From Streptomyces chartreusis NRRL 3882 (GTDB lineage: Bacteria; Actinomycetota; Actinomycetes; Streptomycetales; Streptomycetaceae): a stretch of 64,000 nucleotides of DNA. The stretch is from positions 806,001 to 870,000 of the forward strand of contig NZ_LT963352.1 of assembly GCF_900236475.1 (NCBI RefSeq). Reading direction: 5' to 3'. Below are positions 48,136 to 59,085 of the stretch, piece by piece. The position numbers were made by a program, and so were the translations under genes. The notes beneath the pieces were generated by a model. The model saw only the letters and a program-made list of their open reading frames with translations. It made no database searches and had not been told where the DNA came from. Positions within the stretch are counted from its first letter, which is position 1. Every line of letters starts with the position of its first letter.

Positions 48136-48675
48136 TCAGTTGGTGCGGTCGGACCAGCCCTGCGGGAGATCTCCGGGGGCCGTGGCGATGACCGTGTCGT
48201 CGTCGGGGCCGACGTACTCGAAGAGGGTGATCTTCGCGAATTCCGGGACGATGTGGATCGGATAGGTCGGGCCCTCGTCGCGGTACCTGCGCATCTCGTC
48301 GAGGTGGTCGTTCTGGTAGAGGACGGTGCGGTCGCCGTGTTCCTCGACCCAGCGAGGGAAGAAGATCACGCCGTGCAGGCGGCGCTTGCCGGGCATGACG
48401 TTGACGGAGACCGACGTACCGGTGGGCTCGTTCCAGGAGATCTTGTAGTGGTCGTCGTCCAGTTGGACGAGGTCCACCCGCTGGTCCTTGACCCAGCGGC
48501 CGCCCACCATGCCGGAGTGGATCCGGTAGTCGATGGTGGTCGGGTTCTTCACGTACATCTCGTACTGCCAGCCGTTGGCGTAGGTGTAGATGAAGCGGTG
48601 GCCGACGATGCCGGAGAGCTCCTGCGCGGGGACAGGGCTCCGGACGGTGGTCACGTGTGCTCCGTTGCCGGTCAT
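48136..48675 (-). CDS. padC: Phenolic acid decarboxylase
   Basis: 179 residues. The PAD beta-barrel signature is strong: [67 protein letters not shown] and [16 protein letters not shown]. Residues equivalent to the catalytic Tyr11, Tyr13, Arg41 and Glu64 of the Bacillus enzyme are Tyr30, Tyr32, Arg51 and Glu83. It decarboxylates p-coumaric, ferulic or caffeic acid to the vinylphenol without a cofactor. AAGGAGG before ATG 48675 is an ideal ribosome site. It is divergent from the PKS gene (106 bases between starts), so the two may share regulation. Confidence 0.95.
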   Translation of the reverse strand: MTGNGAHVTTVRSPVPAQELSGIVGHRFIYTYANGWQYEMYVKNPTTIDYRIHSGMVGGRWVKDQRVDLVQLDDDHYKISWNEPTGTSVSVNVMPGKRRLHGVIFFPRWVEEHGDRTVLYQNDHLDEMRRYRDEGPTYPIHIVPEFAKITLFEYVGPDDDTVIATAPGDLPQGWSDRTN

Positions 48676-48781
48676 GGGGGTACCTCCTTGCTGCCGCGGT
48701 GACACTGCGGCGGGCCGTACGAGTAGCCCCGTTCGCATAGGCTCAACATCGTTGCGGCGCGCGGGTCCGGAAGGCGGAGAC

Positions 48782-51700
48782 ATGAGGCGTGACGAGCTGA
48801 TCCGACCGGTGCCGGAGCTGTTACGGCGGCACGCGGGGGGAGCCGGGCAAAAGGTGGCCTACTCCGACTCCTCGCGCAGCGTCACCTACGCCGAACTGGA
48901 GCGGCGCACGCGCTCGCTGGCCGCGTACCTCACCCGGACCGGGCTGCGGCGCGGCGACCGGGTCGCGATCTGTCTGGGCAACTGCGTGGAGGCGGTGGAG
49001 AGTTGCCTCGCCGTCCTGCGGGCCGGGATGGTCGGCGTCCCGCTCGATCCGCGGTCCTCCGACGCCGAGTTGGCCCACTTCCTCCAGGACAGCGGAGCCG
49101 CATGCGTCATCACGGACGCCGCGCACCTGGCACAACTGCGGCGCCTGGGGCCCCCGTACGACCGCTTGAGCGCCTTGGTCACCGGGAGCGGCCCGGTCCC
49201 GGACGGCGCCCGGTCGTTCCGGAGCGCGGCCGAGAGCGGCGGGGACGCGGAGATCGACCTGCTCGGCCTCGACGATCCGGCCTGGATGCTCTACACCTCC
49301 GGCACCACGCGTCGTCCCAAGGGTGTGGTGTCCACGCAGCGGGCCGCGCTGTGGTCCGTGGCCGCCTGCTACGCCCCGGTCTTCGGTCTCTCGCCCGACG
49401 ACCGCCTGCTCTGGCCGCTACCGCTGTTCCACAGCTTCAGCCACTCGCTGGCGATCCTGGGCGTGACGGCCGTGGGCGCGAGCGCCCGGATCGCCGGTGA
49501 GCTGCTGCCCCCGGGTGGTCTGCGGCAGGAGCTGCTCGCCGCGCACGCCGGGTTCGGTGGGCCCTTCACCCTGCTGGCCGGCGTACCCGCGACGTATCAC
49601 CGGCTGCTCGACTCGGGCGGCGAGGCCCCGCCGGCGCTGCGGATGTGCCTCGTGGCCGGCGCCCCGAGCGGCCCCGCCCTGCGCGCGGCCGTGGAGGAGA
49701 CCCTCGGGGCGCCGCTGCTGGACGCGTACGGCAGTACCGAGACCTGCGGCATGATCGCGGTGAACCGTCCCGAGGGGCCGAGGGTCGACGGCTCCTGCGG
49801 GGCGCCCGTGCCGGGCACGGACGTACGCGTCGTCGACCCGCTCAGCGGCGAGGACGTCCCGGACGGGGCCGAGGGCGAGGTCTGGGTGCGTGGGCCGGGC
49901 CTGATGACCGGGTACCACGAGCAGCCCGAGGCGACGGCCGCCGCGCTGCGGGACGGCTGGTACCGCACCGGCGACCTCGGCCGCCGCGTCGAGCACGGCC
50001 ATCTCCGGCTCACCGGCCGGCTCAGCGAGCTGATCATCCGCGGCGGCGAGAACATCCACCCGACGGAGATCGAGCAGGCCCTGGCGCAGTGTCCCGGCGT
50101 GTCCGAGGCCGTGGTCGTGGGGGTGCCGCACGACGTGCTCGGCGAGGTGCCGGTCGCCTTCGTGGTGCCGGGTCCGGAGGGCTTCGACGCCCGGCAGGTG
50201 CTCGCCGAGTGCCGGACCCGGCTGGCCGACTACAAGGTGCCGGCCGAGATCCGCGAGATCACCGCCGTGCCGCGCACCGGGTCCGGCAAGATCGCCCGGC
50301 ACGAGCTGGTCGCCGCCGCTCCGGCCGCTCCGGTCGCGGCCGACGCCGCCCCCACCGCCCTGCGCGAGCGGCTCCTGTCCCTCTCGCGCGGCGACCAGGA
50401 GCGCGCGCTACGCGAAACGGTGCTGACCGAAACGGCCGGGGTCTGCCGGCGCACACCGGGCGATCTGCCCGACGCGGACAGGCCGTTCACCGATCTCGGC
50501 ATGACTTCCGCCGGCGTCGTCGAGCTGGTGGACCGGCTCGGCGCGCTGACCGGTCTGAGCCTGCCGTCGACACTGGTCTTCGACCACCCCACGCCGACCG
50601 CGGTGGCCCGGTACCTGCGTGTGGCGCTCTTCGAGGGCGAGCCCGTGGGGCACCCGCAGGCGTACGGCGGACCGGGCCGGCCTCCCGAGGACGATCCGAT
50701 CGTGATCGTCGCCATGGGCTGCCGGTATCCCGGTGGCGTCGGCTCCCCCGAGGACCTGTGGGAGTTGGTGTCGCACGGGCGGGACGCCATCTCGGAGTTC
50801 CCGGCCGACCGCGGCTGGGACCTGGACGCCCTGTACGACCCTGATCCCGACCGGGTCGGCACGTCGTACACGCGGCACGGCGGGTTCCTGCAGCGGGCCG
50901 CGGAGTTCGACGCCGGGCTGTTCGGGATCTCGCCGCGCGAGGCGCTCGCCATGGACCCGCAGCAGCGGCTGCTCCTGGAGACGTCCTGGGAGGTGTGGGA
51001 GCGGGCCGGGATCGACCCGGCGTCGGTGCGCGAGAGCGACACCGGCGTGTTCGTCGGCGTGATGTACGGCGACTACTCCGCCCGCTTCACGCGCTCCCAC
51101 GAGTTGGAGGCGCACCTGGGGCTGGGCTCGGCGGGCAGTGTGGCCTCCGGGCGGATCTCCTACGTGTACGGTCTGCGCGGTCCCGCGATCACGGTCGACA
51201 CCGCGTGCTCGTCCTCGCTGGTGGCGCTGCACTGGGCCGCGCGGGCGCTGCGCTCGGGCGAGTGCTCGCTGGCGCTGGCCGGCGGGGTCACGGTGATGGC
51301 GACGCCCAAGCCGTTCCTCGCCTTCAGCAGGCAGCGCGGGCTGTCGCCGGACGGGCGCTGCAAGTCGTTCTCGGCGGCGGCCGACGGCACGGCCTGGGGC
51401 GAGGGCGTGGGACTGGTCCTGCTGGAGCGGTTGTCCGACGCGCGGCGCAACGGCCATCCGGTCCTGGCCGTGCTCCGCGGCTCCGCCGTGAACTCCGACG
51501 GCGCGTCCAACGGGCTCGCCGCGCCCCACGGCCCGGCACAGCGGCGGCTGATCGAGCGGGCGCTGGCGGACGCGGGGCTGCGCACCGGTGACGTGGACGT
51601 GGTGGAAGCCCACGGCACGGGCACCCGGCTGGGCGACCCCATCGAGGCGCAGGCCCTCCTGGCCACGTACGGACAGGGCCGTGAGCAGCCGTTGTGGCTC

Positions 51701-54700
51701 GGGTCGGTCAAGTCCAACCTCGGGCACACGCAGGCGGCGGCCGGAGTCGCCGGCGTCATCAAGATGGTGCAGGCCATGCGGCACGGCTCACTGCCCCGGA
51801 CCCTGCACGTCGACGCGCCCACACCGCACGTCGACTGGTCCGCCGGCCGCGTGGAACTACTGACCGCGCCCCGGCCCTGGCCGGCCTCGGACCGGCCGCG
51901 GCGTGCGGGGGTCTCGGCCTTCGGGATCGGCGGGACCAACGCGCATCTGATTCTGGAAGAGGCGCCGGAGAAGGAGACCGCGGTCCCACGGGAGGTGGCG
52001 GCCTCTCCGGAGGCGGCGGTCTCCCCGCGGGCAGCCGCGGTGCCGCCCGTTCCCTGGCTGCTCTCCGCCGCCGACGAGACCGCCCTGCGCGCCCAGGCCC
52101 GACGGCTCGCGGCCGAGGCGGCGAACCGGCCGGCCCTGTCGCCCGCCGACGTCGCCCACTCGCTGGCGGTGTCGCGCTCCGCCCTCAGCCATCGCGCGCT
52201 CGTGCCGGCCGGTGACCGAACCCGGATGCTGGACGCGCTGAACGCGTTCGCGCAGGGCCGGGACACCCCCGGTGTCGTCCGAGGACTGGCCGACCCGGAG
52301 CTCCGTACGGCCTTCCTGTTCACCGGACAAGGCGCCCAGCGCCCCCGGATGGGCGCCGAACTGCGCGCCGCCTTCCCCGTCTTCGCCGACGCCTTCGACG
52401 AGGTCTGCCGTCACCTGGACGACCGTCTCCCCCAGCCGCTGAGCGCCGTGCTGTCCGCCGAGCCGGGCTCACCGGAAGCGGCTCTGGTGGACCGTACGGA
52501 CTTCACCCAGGCCGGACTGTTCGCCTTCGAGGTGGCGCTGTTCCGGCTGCTGGAGTCGTGGGGCGTGCGGGCCGACCGGCTGGTGGGCCACTCCGTCGGT
52601 GAGCTGGCGGCCGCGCATGTCGCCGGCGTGCTCGATCTGCCCGACGCCGCGACGCTGGTTGCCGCTCGCGGACGGCTGATGCAGGCCTTGCCCGACGGCG
52701 GTGCGATGGTGGCGCTGGAGGGGAGCGAGGAGGAAGTCGCCACGGAGCTCGCGCAGTTCGGGGCGCAGGAAGCGAAGGTGGCGCAGGCAGCTGAGGGAGC
52801 GCAGATGGCCGTCGCGTCCGTCAACGGGCCCAGCTCGGTGGTGATCTCGGGCGCGCGGGACGCGGTGCTCGCGGTCGCGGCCGGCTTCGAGGCGCGCGGA
52901 CGCAGGGCCGTACGGCTGCGGGTGAGCCATGCTTTCCACTCGCCCCTGGTGGCGCCGATGCTCGACGCATTCCTGGCCGTCGCCCGGGAGTTGACCTTCC
53001 GACCGCCGCGTGTCCCGATCGTCTCCACCGTGACGGGACGGCTCGCCGAGCCCGCGGAACTGTGCACGCCCGAGTACTGGGCGCGGCACGCCCGGCTGCC
53101 CGTGCGCTTCGCCGACGCCGTGCGCCGGCTCTCGGACGACGGCGTCTCCGCCTACCTGGAACTCGGTCCCGGGCCCGTACTCACCGCGGCGGCCGCCGAC
53201 TGTCTGACCGACACGTCCACGAGCGGCTCGGTTCTCGCCGTCGCCACCCGAGGCGATGCGTACGAACCGGAGACGCTCCTGTCGGCCGTGGCGCGGCTGC
53301 ATGTGGCCGGGGCCGCCGTCGACTGGGCGGCGGTGTACGCGGGTTCCGGCGCGCGCCGCGAGGATCTGCCGACGTACGCCTTCCAGCGGCAGCGGTACTG
53401 GCTGGACGCTCCTCGCCCGTCGGCGACCGGCACCGGGTCCCTGCTGGGCCCGGCGTTCCCGGTGCCGGACACCGAGCGGACGGTCCTGACCGGGCTGTTG
53501 TCCCTCGCTGCTCACCCGTGGCTCGCGGACCATGTCGTCGCCGGGAGGGTCGTCGTGCCGGCGACGGTGTTCGTGGAGATGGCCCTGCGGGCGGGTGAGG
53601 CGGTGGGCTGCGGCGCGGTCGACGAACTCGTGATGCTCTCGCCACTCGCCCTGTCCGGTTCCGCGGGGGTGCGGGTCCAGGTCGTGGTGGGTGCGCGGGA
53701 CGACGACTCGGGCCGGCGGCCGGTCGACGTCTACTCCCGGCCGGAGCAGCCCGAGCGGCCGGAGGATTCCGCCGAGGCCGCGTGGACACGGAATGTCTCC
53801 GGACAGCTGGGCGGAGGCCGCGCCCCGCAGGACGAACTGACACAGTGGCCACCCCAGGGCGCGGAGGCGGTGGACCTCACCGGCGCGTACCCCGCCCTCG
53901 CCGAGGCCGGGCTCGCCTACGGGCCTGCCTTCCAGGGGGTCGGCGCGGTCTGGCGGCGCGGCGACGACGTCTTCGCGGAGGTCCGGCTGCCCCCGTCGCA
54001 CGCCCCGGAAGCGGGCCGCTTCGGAGTCCATCCTGCGCTGTTCGACGCCGCGTCGCACGCGCCGCTGCTGGCCGCGTCCGCGGACACGCGCACGGTCCGG
54101 GTGCCGTTCGCGTGGAGCGGGGTGAGCCTGCACGCCTCGGGAGCGACGGAGTTGCGCGTCAAGGTGACGTCGACGAAGTCCGACACGGTTTCGCTGACCC
54201 TGGCCGACCCGTCCGGCCGACTCGTGGCACGCGTGGACTCGCTGGCGACCAGGGAACTCCCGGCCGAGCGGGCAGGCCGCGCCGGCCTGGCGGAGGACTT
54301 CGTACGAAGGGCTCTGCTGCGCCCTGAGTGGGCCGTCCTCGACCTCTTCCCCGGTGACGCTGATGAGCGGGCCTGGGCCGTGCGCGGGCCGGACGAGCTG
54401 AATCTCGCCGATTTCCTGCCCGGCGGCGTGCACCCCGGTGTCATCGCCGTCACAGCCATCGCCCCTGCGACAGGCTCGGATCCGGTCTCCGCCACGCACG
54501 AGCTGACGGGCCGAGTACTCAAGGTGCTCCAGGACTGGCAGGACGACCCGGGCACGGCGGGCTCACGGCTGGTCGTGGTCACGCGGGACGCCACCGGGCC
54601 GGTGCCGGACCTGGCGGGTGCGGCGGTCTGGGGCCTGGTGCGTACGGCGCAGTCGGAGCTGCCCGGACGTGTCGTCCTGGTGGATGTCGACGGGCAGCCC

Positions 54701-56893
54701 GAGTCACTGCGGATGCTGCCGTCGGCCGTCGCCACCGGTGAGCCGCAACTCCGGGTGCGGGACGGTCGGGTGACGGTTCCGCGGCTGGCCGCGGCCAGTG
54801 ATGCAGCGGGCGCGGGTGCCGCCTTCGGCCCGGACGGTACGGTCCTGATCACCGGAGGCACCGGGGCGCTGGGCGCGGAGCTGGCGCGTCATCTGGTCGC
54901 CGGACACGGCGTACGGCATCTGCTGCTGACCGGACGCCGTGGACCGCAGGCGCCCGGGGCAGCCCAACTGCGCGATGCACTGGAAGCGTTGGGGGCTCGG
55001 GTCGCCGTCGTCGCCTGTGACACGGCCGACCGGGCCGCGCTGGCCGAGGTGGTCAAGCGCTGTGAGCCGCCGCTGACCGCTGTGGTGCACGCCGCCGGGG
55101 TTCTCGACGACGGCGTGCTGGACTCACTGACCCCCGAGAGGATGGCGGCCGTGCTGCGTCCGAAGGCCGACGCGGCCTGGCATCTGCACGAACTGACCCG
55201 GGACATGGGCCTCTCGGCGTTCGTCCTGTTCTCCTCCGTCTCCGGTCTGCTGGGCCGGGCGGGCCAGGGCAATTACGCGGCCGCGAACTCGTTCCTCGAT
55301 GCCCTCGCCCACCGTCGCGCCGCCGAGGGACTGCCGGCGGTCTCGCTGGCGTGGGGCCCGTGGGAGCACACCGGCGGCATGGCGGCGGGGCAGCAGCCCC
55401 GACAGCGCCCACTGGCACGTGACGTGCTGATGCCGCTGTCCACAGAGCAGGGCATGACCCTGTTCGACGCCGCGCTGCGCTCGACGGGACCGGTCCTGGC
55501 TCCGATCCTGCTGGACCGGGCGGCGCTTCGGTCCGGTGCGGGGCACCTGCCACCGCCGTTGCGCGGATTCGTCCGGCAGAACCGGCCGCCCGCCGCGGCG
55601 ACGGCCTCGGGCTCCCCCGGGTCTCCTGGACAGATGCTGGAGCCGGGAGCCTGGCGGAAGCGGCTGGCCCCGCTGCCCCCCGGCGAGCGGGAGCCGGCGC
55701 TCGTGGAGTTGCTGCGGGGCGACGTGGCCGCCGTGCTCGGCTACCCGGACGGCGACGCCCTCCCGGCCGGCAAGTCCCTCGCCGACCTGGGGTTCGACTC
55801 CCTCACCGCCGTGCAGATCCGCAACCGGCTGAGCATGGCGCTGAAGCTCCGGCTGTCGGCCGCGGTCGTGTTCGAACACCGCACGGCCGAGGAACTGGCC
55901 CGCCACCTGCTCGGCCTGCTGGGAGGCGAACCGGCCGCCGCAGCCGCCCCCGAGGCCACAGGAACCGCCGACGCGACAGCGGCCACGGGATCCGAACGGC
56001 CGGCGTACACCCTCTCCTCGCTGTTCCGGACGGTCAGTGCCGCCGGGCAACCGGTGGCGGCGATGCACCTGCTCGTCACCGCGTCCTGGGCGCTGCCCAC
56101 CTTCACGGCCGCCCGGGGCCGCGAGCACGCGCTGCCCCCGATCCGCCGCTCCCCCGGCCGCTCCCGTCGCGGAAGGCCGATGGTCGTCTACGTCCCGGCC
56201 TACCATCCGTCGCTCGCGTCGGGCGGCGGGGACTTCCCCCGCTTCCACCGCGCTCTCCAGGGCGACCTGGAGGCCTCGGAGGTCCTGGAGTTCCCGCACC
56301 CCGGAATCGGCGCAGGTGCCGCCGTACCGCAGGACCGGGACGCCTTGGCGCGTACGCAGGCCGAGAGCGTGCTGCGGCACGTCGGGGACGGGCCCTTCGT
56401 GGTCGTAGGACGGTCGGCGGGCGGCAATGTGGCGCACCTGGTGGCCCACCAGTTGGAGAACACGGGCCGGGCACCGGCCGGCCTGGTGCTGCTGGACACC
56501 TACCACATCACGCCGGACAACAGCGGCAAGGACTGGCTGCTGTCCCTGGCCGCCCCACCGCCGCGGGACAGCTCACCGCAGGACACCGGACAGCCCCTCC
56601 TCACCGGGGACGACGACAGCACCTTGGCCGCGATCGGCGCCTACAACCGGATCTTCCTCGGCTGGGTCCCCGAACCGATCGCCACGCCCACGCTCCTCGT
56701 GCGCGCGCAGCGGCCCACGCCCGCCATGGCGGCCTCTGCCGACGCGGACGACTGGCGGACGTCCTGGCCTGCGGCGCACGACGTCGTGGACGTCCCGGGA
56801 GATCATCTGACGATGATGCGGGAACACGCGGAGACAACCGCGTCGGCGATCCGCGCCTGGATCGACACGCGAACGGCGAAGGGAGACCGGTGA
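48782..56893 (+). CDS. Single-module type I polyketide synthase: AL-ACP-KS-AT-DH-KR-ACP-TE
   Basis: 2,703 residues. An acyl-adenylating ligase (about 1-510; YTSGTT at 171, [16 protein letters not shown], Lys in GSGKIARHE) feeds an ACP (Ser576 in DLGMTSAG). The KS (637-1060) has Cys809 (DTACSSS), His944 and His982. The AT has GHSVGE with Ser1271 and HAFH at 1383-1386, which predicts malonyl-CoA. The DH has [10 protein letters not shown] (His1584) and Asp1755 in LFDAASH. The KR has GGTGALG (2025-2031), LDD at 2108-2110 (B type) and Tyr2165. ACP2 has Ser2340 and the TE GRSAGG (Ser2545) with His2675. All domains look active and no ER is present, so one round would give an alpha,beta-unsaturated acid; iterative use is possible. 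Codon 14 (48821-48823) is TTA. Its stop overlaps the halogenase start. Confidence 0.95.
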   Translation: MRRDELIRPVPELLRRHAGGAGQKVAYSDSSRSVTYAELERRTRSLAAYLTRTGLRRGDRVAICLGNCVEAVESCLAVLRAGMVGVPLDPRSSDAELAHFLQDSGAACVITDAAHLAQLRRLGPPYDRLSALVTGSGPVPDGARSFRSAAESGGDAEIDLLGLDDPAWMLYTSGTTRRPKGVVSTQRAALWSVAACYAPVFGLSPDDRLLWPLPLFHSFSHSLAILGVTAVGASARIAGELLPPGGLRQELLAAHAGFGGPFTLLAGVPATYHRLLDSGGEAPPALRMCLVAGAPSGPALRAAVEETLGAPLLDAYGSTETCGMIAVNRPEGPRVDGSCGAPVPGTDVRVVDPLSGEDVPDGAEGEVWVRGPGLMTGYHEQPEATAAALRDGWYRTGDLGRRVEHGHLRLTGRLSELIIRGGENIHPTEIEQALAQCPGVSEAVVVGVPHDVLGEVPVAFVVPGPEGFDARQVLAECRTRLADYKVPAEIREITAVPRTGSGKIARHELVAAAPAAPVAADAAPTALRERLLSLSRGDQERALRETVLTETAGVCRRTPGDLPDADRPFTDLGMTSAGVVELVDRLGALTGLSLPSTLVFDHPTPTAVARYLRVALFEGEPVGHPQAYGGPGRPPEDDPIVIVAMGCRYPGGVGSPEDLWELVSHGRDAISEFPADRGWDLDALYDPDPDRVGTSYTRHGGFLQRAAEFDAGLFGISPREALAMDPQQRLLLETSWEVWERAGIDPASVRESDTGVFVGVMYGDYSARFTRSHELEAHLGLGSAGSVASGRISYVYGLRGPAITVDTACSSSLVALHWAARALRSGECSLALAGGVTVMATPKPFLAFSRQRGLSPDGRCKSFSAAADGTAWGEGVGLVLLERLSDARRNGHPVLAVLRGSAVNSDGASNGLAAPHGPAQRRLIERALADAGLRTGDVDVVEAHGTGTRLGDPIEAQALLATYGQGREQPLWLGSVKSNLGHTQAAAGVAGVIKMVQAMRHGSLPRTLHVDAPTPHVDWSAGRVELLTAPRPWPASDRPRRAGVSAFGIGGTNAHLILEEAPEKETAVPREVAASPEAAVSPRAAAVPPVPWLLSAADETALRAQARRLAAEAANRPALSPADVAHSLAVSRSALSHRALVPAGDRTRMLDALNAFAQGRDTPGVVRGLADPELRTAFLFTGQGAQRPRMGAELRAAFPVFADAFDEVCRHLDDRLPQPLSAVLSAEPGSPEAALVDRTDFTQAGLFAFEVALFRLLESWGVRADRLVGHSVGELAAAHVAGVLDLPDAATLVAARGRLMQALPDGGAMVALEGSEEEVATELAQFGAQEAKVAQAAEGAQMAVASVNGPSSVVISGARDAVLAVAAGFEARGRRAVRLRVSHAFHSPLVAPMLDAFLAVARELTFRPPRVPIVSTVTGRLAEPAELCTPEYWARHARLPVRFADAVRRLSDDGVSAYLELGPGPVLTAAAADCLTDTSTSGSVLAVATRGDAYEPETLLSAVARLHVAGAAVDWAAVYAGSGARREDLPTYAFQRQRYWLDAPRPSATGTGSLLGPAFPVPDTERTVLTGLLSLAAHPWLADHVVAGRVVVPATVFVEMALRAGEAVGCGAVDELVMLSPLALSGSAGVRVQVVVGARDDDSGRRPVDVYSRPEQPERPEDSAEAAWTRNVSGQLGGGRAPQDELTQWPPQGAEAVDLTGAYPALAEAGLAYGPAFQGVGAVWRRGDDVFAEVRLPPSHAPEAGRFGVHPALFDAASHAPLLAASADTRTVRVPFAWSGVSLHASGATELRVKVTSTKSDTVSLTLADPSGRLVARVDSLATRELPAERAGRAGLAEDFVRRALLRPEWAVLDLFPGDADERAWAVRGPDELNLADFLPGGVHPGVIAVTAIAPATGSDPVSATHELTGRVLKVLQDWQDDPGTAGSRLVVVTRDATGPVPDLAGAAVWGLVRTAQSELPGRVVLVDVDGQPESLRMLPSAVATGEPQLRVRDGRVTVPRLAAASDAAGAGAAFGPDGTVLITGGTGALGAELARHLVAGHGVRHLLLTGRRGPQAPGAAQLRDALEALGARVAVVACDTADRAALAEVVKRCEPPLTAVVHAAGVLDDGVLDSLTPERMAAVLRPKADAAWHLHELTRDMGLSAFVLFSSVSGLLGRAGQGNYAAANSFLDALAHRRAAEGLPAVSLAWGPWEHTGGMAAGQQPRQRPLARDVLMPLSTEQGMTLFDAALRSTGPVLAPILLDRAALRSGAGHLPPPLRGFVRQNRPPAAATASGSPGSPGQMLEPGAWRKRLAPLPPGEREPALVELLRGDVAAVLGYPDGDALPAGKSLADLGFDSLTAVQIRNRLSMALKLRLSAAVVFEHRTAEELARHLLGLLGGEPAAAAAPEATGTADATAATGSERPAYTLSSLFRTVSAAGQPVAAMHLLVTASWALPTFTAARGREHALPPIRRSPGRSRRGRPMVVYVPAYHPSLASGGGDFPRFHRALQGDLEASEVLEFPHPGIGAGAAVPQDRDALARTQAESVLRHVGDGPFVVVGRSAGGNVAHLVAHQLENTGRAPAGLVLLDTYHITPDNSGKDWLLSLAAPPPRDSSPQDTGQPLLTGDDDSTLAAIGAYNRIFLGWVPEPIATPTLLVRAQRPTPAMAASADADDWRTSWPAAHDVVDVPGDHLTMMREHAETTASAIRAWIDTRTAKGDR

Positions 56894-58383
56894 GTTCGGC
56901 AAAGCCCCCGCAGGACTTCGACGTCATCGTGGTCGGCGGCGGCCCGGCCGGGGCCACCGTCTCGGCGGCCGTCGCCCTGCACGGCCACCGCGTCCTCCTC
57001 GTCGAGAAGGAGACCTTCCCCCGGTACCAGATCGGCGAGTCCCTGCTGCCCTCCACCGTGCACGGCGTGTGCCGGATCCTCGGCGTCGAGGACGAGATGG
57101 CGCGTGCGGGCTTCAAGCCGAAGCGCGGCGGCACGTTCCGCTGGGGCCGCAACCGGGATCCCTGGCAGTTCTCCTTCGCGCTGTCGCCCCGCCTGGCCGA
57201 CCCGACCTCGTTCGCCTACCAGGTCGAGCGGTCGAGGTTCGACGCGATCCTCCTGGACAACGCCCGCCGCGTCGGCGTCGACGTACGGGAAGGCTGCCGT
57301 GTGACGGGCGTGCTCGCCGACGAGGAGCGGATCCGCGGGGTGCGCTGGTCCGGGCCCGACGGCGAGGTCCGCGAGGCCGGTGCCCGGTACGTCGTGGACG
57401 CCTCCGGCAACGGCAGCAGGATCCACCCGCATGTCGGCGGTAAGCGGATCTACTCCGACTTCTTCCGCAACATCGCGGTGTTCGGCTACTTCGCCGGCGG
57501 CGCGCGGCTCCCGGCACCGAACGACGGCAACATCTTCTGCGCCGCCTTCGACGAGGGCTGGCTCTGGTACATCCCGCTCCGGGACGACCTGACCAGCGTC
57601 GGAGCCGTGGTGGCCCGCGAGAACGCCGAGGCCGTCCAGCGCGACCCGGCCGCCGCCTGGCGCCGAATGATCGACGCCTGCCCCGAGGTACGCGGCTTCC
57701 TCGACGGCATCCCGCAGGCCAACGAGGCGCCCTACGACCAGGTCCGTGTCCGCAAGGACTGGTCGTACTGGAAGTCACAGCTGTGGCGGCCCGGCATGGC
57801 CCTGGTCGGGGACGCGGCCTGCTTCGTCGACCCGGTGCTCTCCAGCGGAGTCCACCTCGCGACCTACGGGGGGCTGCTCGCCGCCCGGTCCATCAACGGC
57901 TGCCTCGCCGGAAACGTGGACGAGGCCCGTCTGTTCGCCGAGTTCGAGGCCCGCTACCGGCACGAGTACGGCCTGTTCCACGAGTTCCTGGTCTCCTTCT
58001 ACGACCTGCACCAGGACGAGCGGTCGTATTTCTGGAAGGCGCGCAAGGTCACCAACGTCGGCACGACGGAACTCGAGGCGTTCGTCGAGCTGGTGGGCGG
58101 CCTGGCGTCCGGCGACGCGTCGCTCACGGGGGCCGGGCCGGCGGGCGAACGGCTCACCGCCGCCGCCGACGACTTCGAGCGAGCCGTGCGCCGCCTCCCC
58201 GACGCCGACGACCTGCGCAATCCCCTCTACGAGTCCGAGACCTTCCGGCAGGTGTTCCAGGAGGGGGCCGCCCTCCAGGAACGCGGCCTGTTCGGCGGAC
58301 CGTTGGAGACCGAGGCACCGCTGCGCCCCGGCGGCCTGGTGGCGTCGGAGGACGGGCTGACCTGGGTCGAACCCGAGGCGTAG
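56890..58383 (+). CDS. Flavin-dependent halogenase (variant B, phenol/pyrrole type)
   Basis: 497 residues. FAD is bound by [16 protein letters not shown] (GxGxxG at 16-21); the halogenase signature WxWxIP is W224-L-W-Y-I-P229; the active-site Lys is probably Lys78 in FKPKRGGTF. The C-terminal part ([18 protein letters not shown]) resembles CndH/BhaA-type enzymes that halogenate phenols or pyrroles, often while bound to a carrier protein, rather than the larger tryptophan halogenases. A partner flavin reductase is needed; none is adjacent, although an FMN reductase gene lies at 10011. The GTG start overlaps the PKS stop (GTGA), coupling translation. Confidence 0.93.
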   Translation: MSSAKPPQDFDVIVVGGGPAGATVSAAVALHGHRVLLVEKETFPRYQIGESLLPSTVHGVCRILGVEDEMARAGFKPKRGGTFRWGRNRDPWQFSFALSPRLADPTSFAYQVERSRFDAILLDNARRVGVDVREGCRVTGVLADEERIRGVRWSGPDGEVREAGARYVVDASGNGSRIHPHVGGKRIYSDFFRNIAVFGYFAGGARLPAPNDGNIFCAAFDEGWLWYIPLRDDLTSVGAVVARENAEAVQRDPAAAWRRMIDACPEVRGFLDGIPQANEAPYDQVRVRKDWSYWKSQLWRPGMALVGDAACFVDPVLSSGVHLATYGGLLAARSINGCLAGNVDEARLFAEFEARYRHEYGLFHEFLVSFYDLHQDERSYFWKARKVTNVGTTELEAFVELVGGLASGDASLTGAGPAGERLTAAADDFERAVRRLPDADDLRNPLYESETFRQVFQEGAALQERGLFGGPLETEAPLRPGGLVASEDGLTWVEPEA

Positions 58384-58705
58384 GGACGCGTGTCCCGCCG
58401 GCGTGCCCAGAGGTCGGACCGGCCGTCGCGACGACTGGTCGCCCATCTCGCCGACACCGACCTGACCGACTCCGCCCCGCGCACCGCCGAGGGATTCCTC
58501 GCCGCGCTCGGGGAAACCGCCACGTCCGCAGCCGCCTCGACCGTCACGAACCGGTCGACGCCCCGCCGCCACGCCGGACCGCGGCCCACGGGTTGCGTCT
58601 GCACCCGTCGGCGGGGCCCGATGGATCGCCACCGGGACGCCGCCCTCGCCTTCGACCCGCTCTCGCTGGCCGGGGCACACGTTCGGGGCACACCGGCAAC
58701 ACGCA
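58384..58705. other. Degenerate interval after the halogenase, no supported gene
   Basis: A GTG at 58390 opens a 112-codon frame on the plus strand containing LADTDLTDSAPRTAEGFLAA, but it has no family resemblance that I recognise and it runs through the MmyB remnant in the wrong frame. The composition fits decayed coding DNA rather than a promoter. Confidence 0.4.
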
Positions 58706-58940
58706 CACTTGACCGGACTGAGCGGTGAACTCGTCACCCGCAACGAGGAGTTCGGCACCGCATGGCCGAGCACAACGTGCGCCTGCGCCACACCGGCCGC
58801 AAAGCCTTCCGCCACCCGGTCATCGGGGCTCGACAGCCGGGTCTGGCCCTGACCGCCTACTCCGCCGAGCCCCGTCACCCCGGCGCACGACGCGCTGCGC
58901 CTGCCGGCCGCGCGGGCGTCCACCGAGGACGCGTCCGCCG
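58706..58940 (+). pseudogene. MmyB-like XRE regulator, C-terminal ligand-domain remnant
   Basis: The sequence reads HLTGLSGELVTRNEEFGTAW; one base is then missing, and it continues in a second frame as AEHNVRLRHTGRKAFRHPVIG, loses about a dozen codons, resumes as PGLALTAYSAEP, and ends in a third frame as PAHDALRLPAARASTEDA. This is the order of the conserved end of MmyB-type regulators (the RWAAHNVRxHxTGxKxxHHPVVG region). No helix-turn-helix half remains. MmyB homologues are often linked to antibiotic clusters, so this may be the dead regulator of the PKS locus. Confidence 0.7.
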
Positions 58941-59085
58941 CTGCCGACCATGGCTGTACGGCGTTTCCGGCCGCGGGCTTTCGTTCACCGTGAAGTCCCG
59001 GCGGCGGCCGACCGGCGGACTCGGGGTGAGGTAGGTTTCCCGGCGTCGGACGGCAACGGAATCGTCGCGCGGGAGGCGCCCACAC

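Noticed and set aside
52469..54499. 676-codon minus-strand frame inside the PKS
   Set aside because: Antisense shadow of the AT and DH domains with low-complexity composition.
56890..58383. Geranylgeranyl reductase or simple FAD monooxygenase instead of halogenase
   Set aside because: These relatives share GxGxxG but lack WxWxIP and the Lys-x-GGTF segment, both of which are present here.
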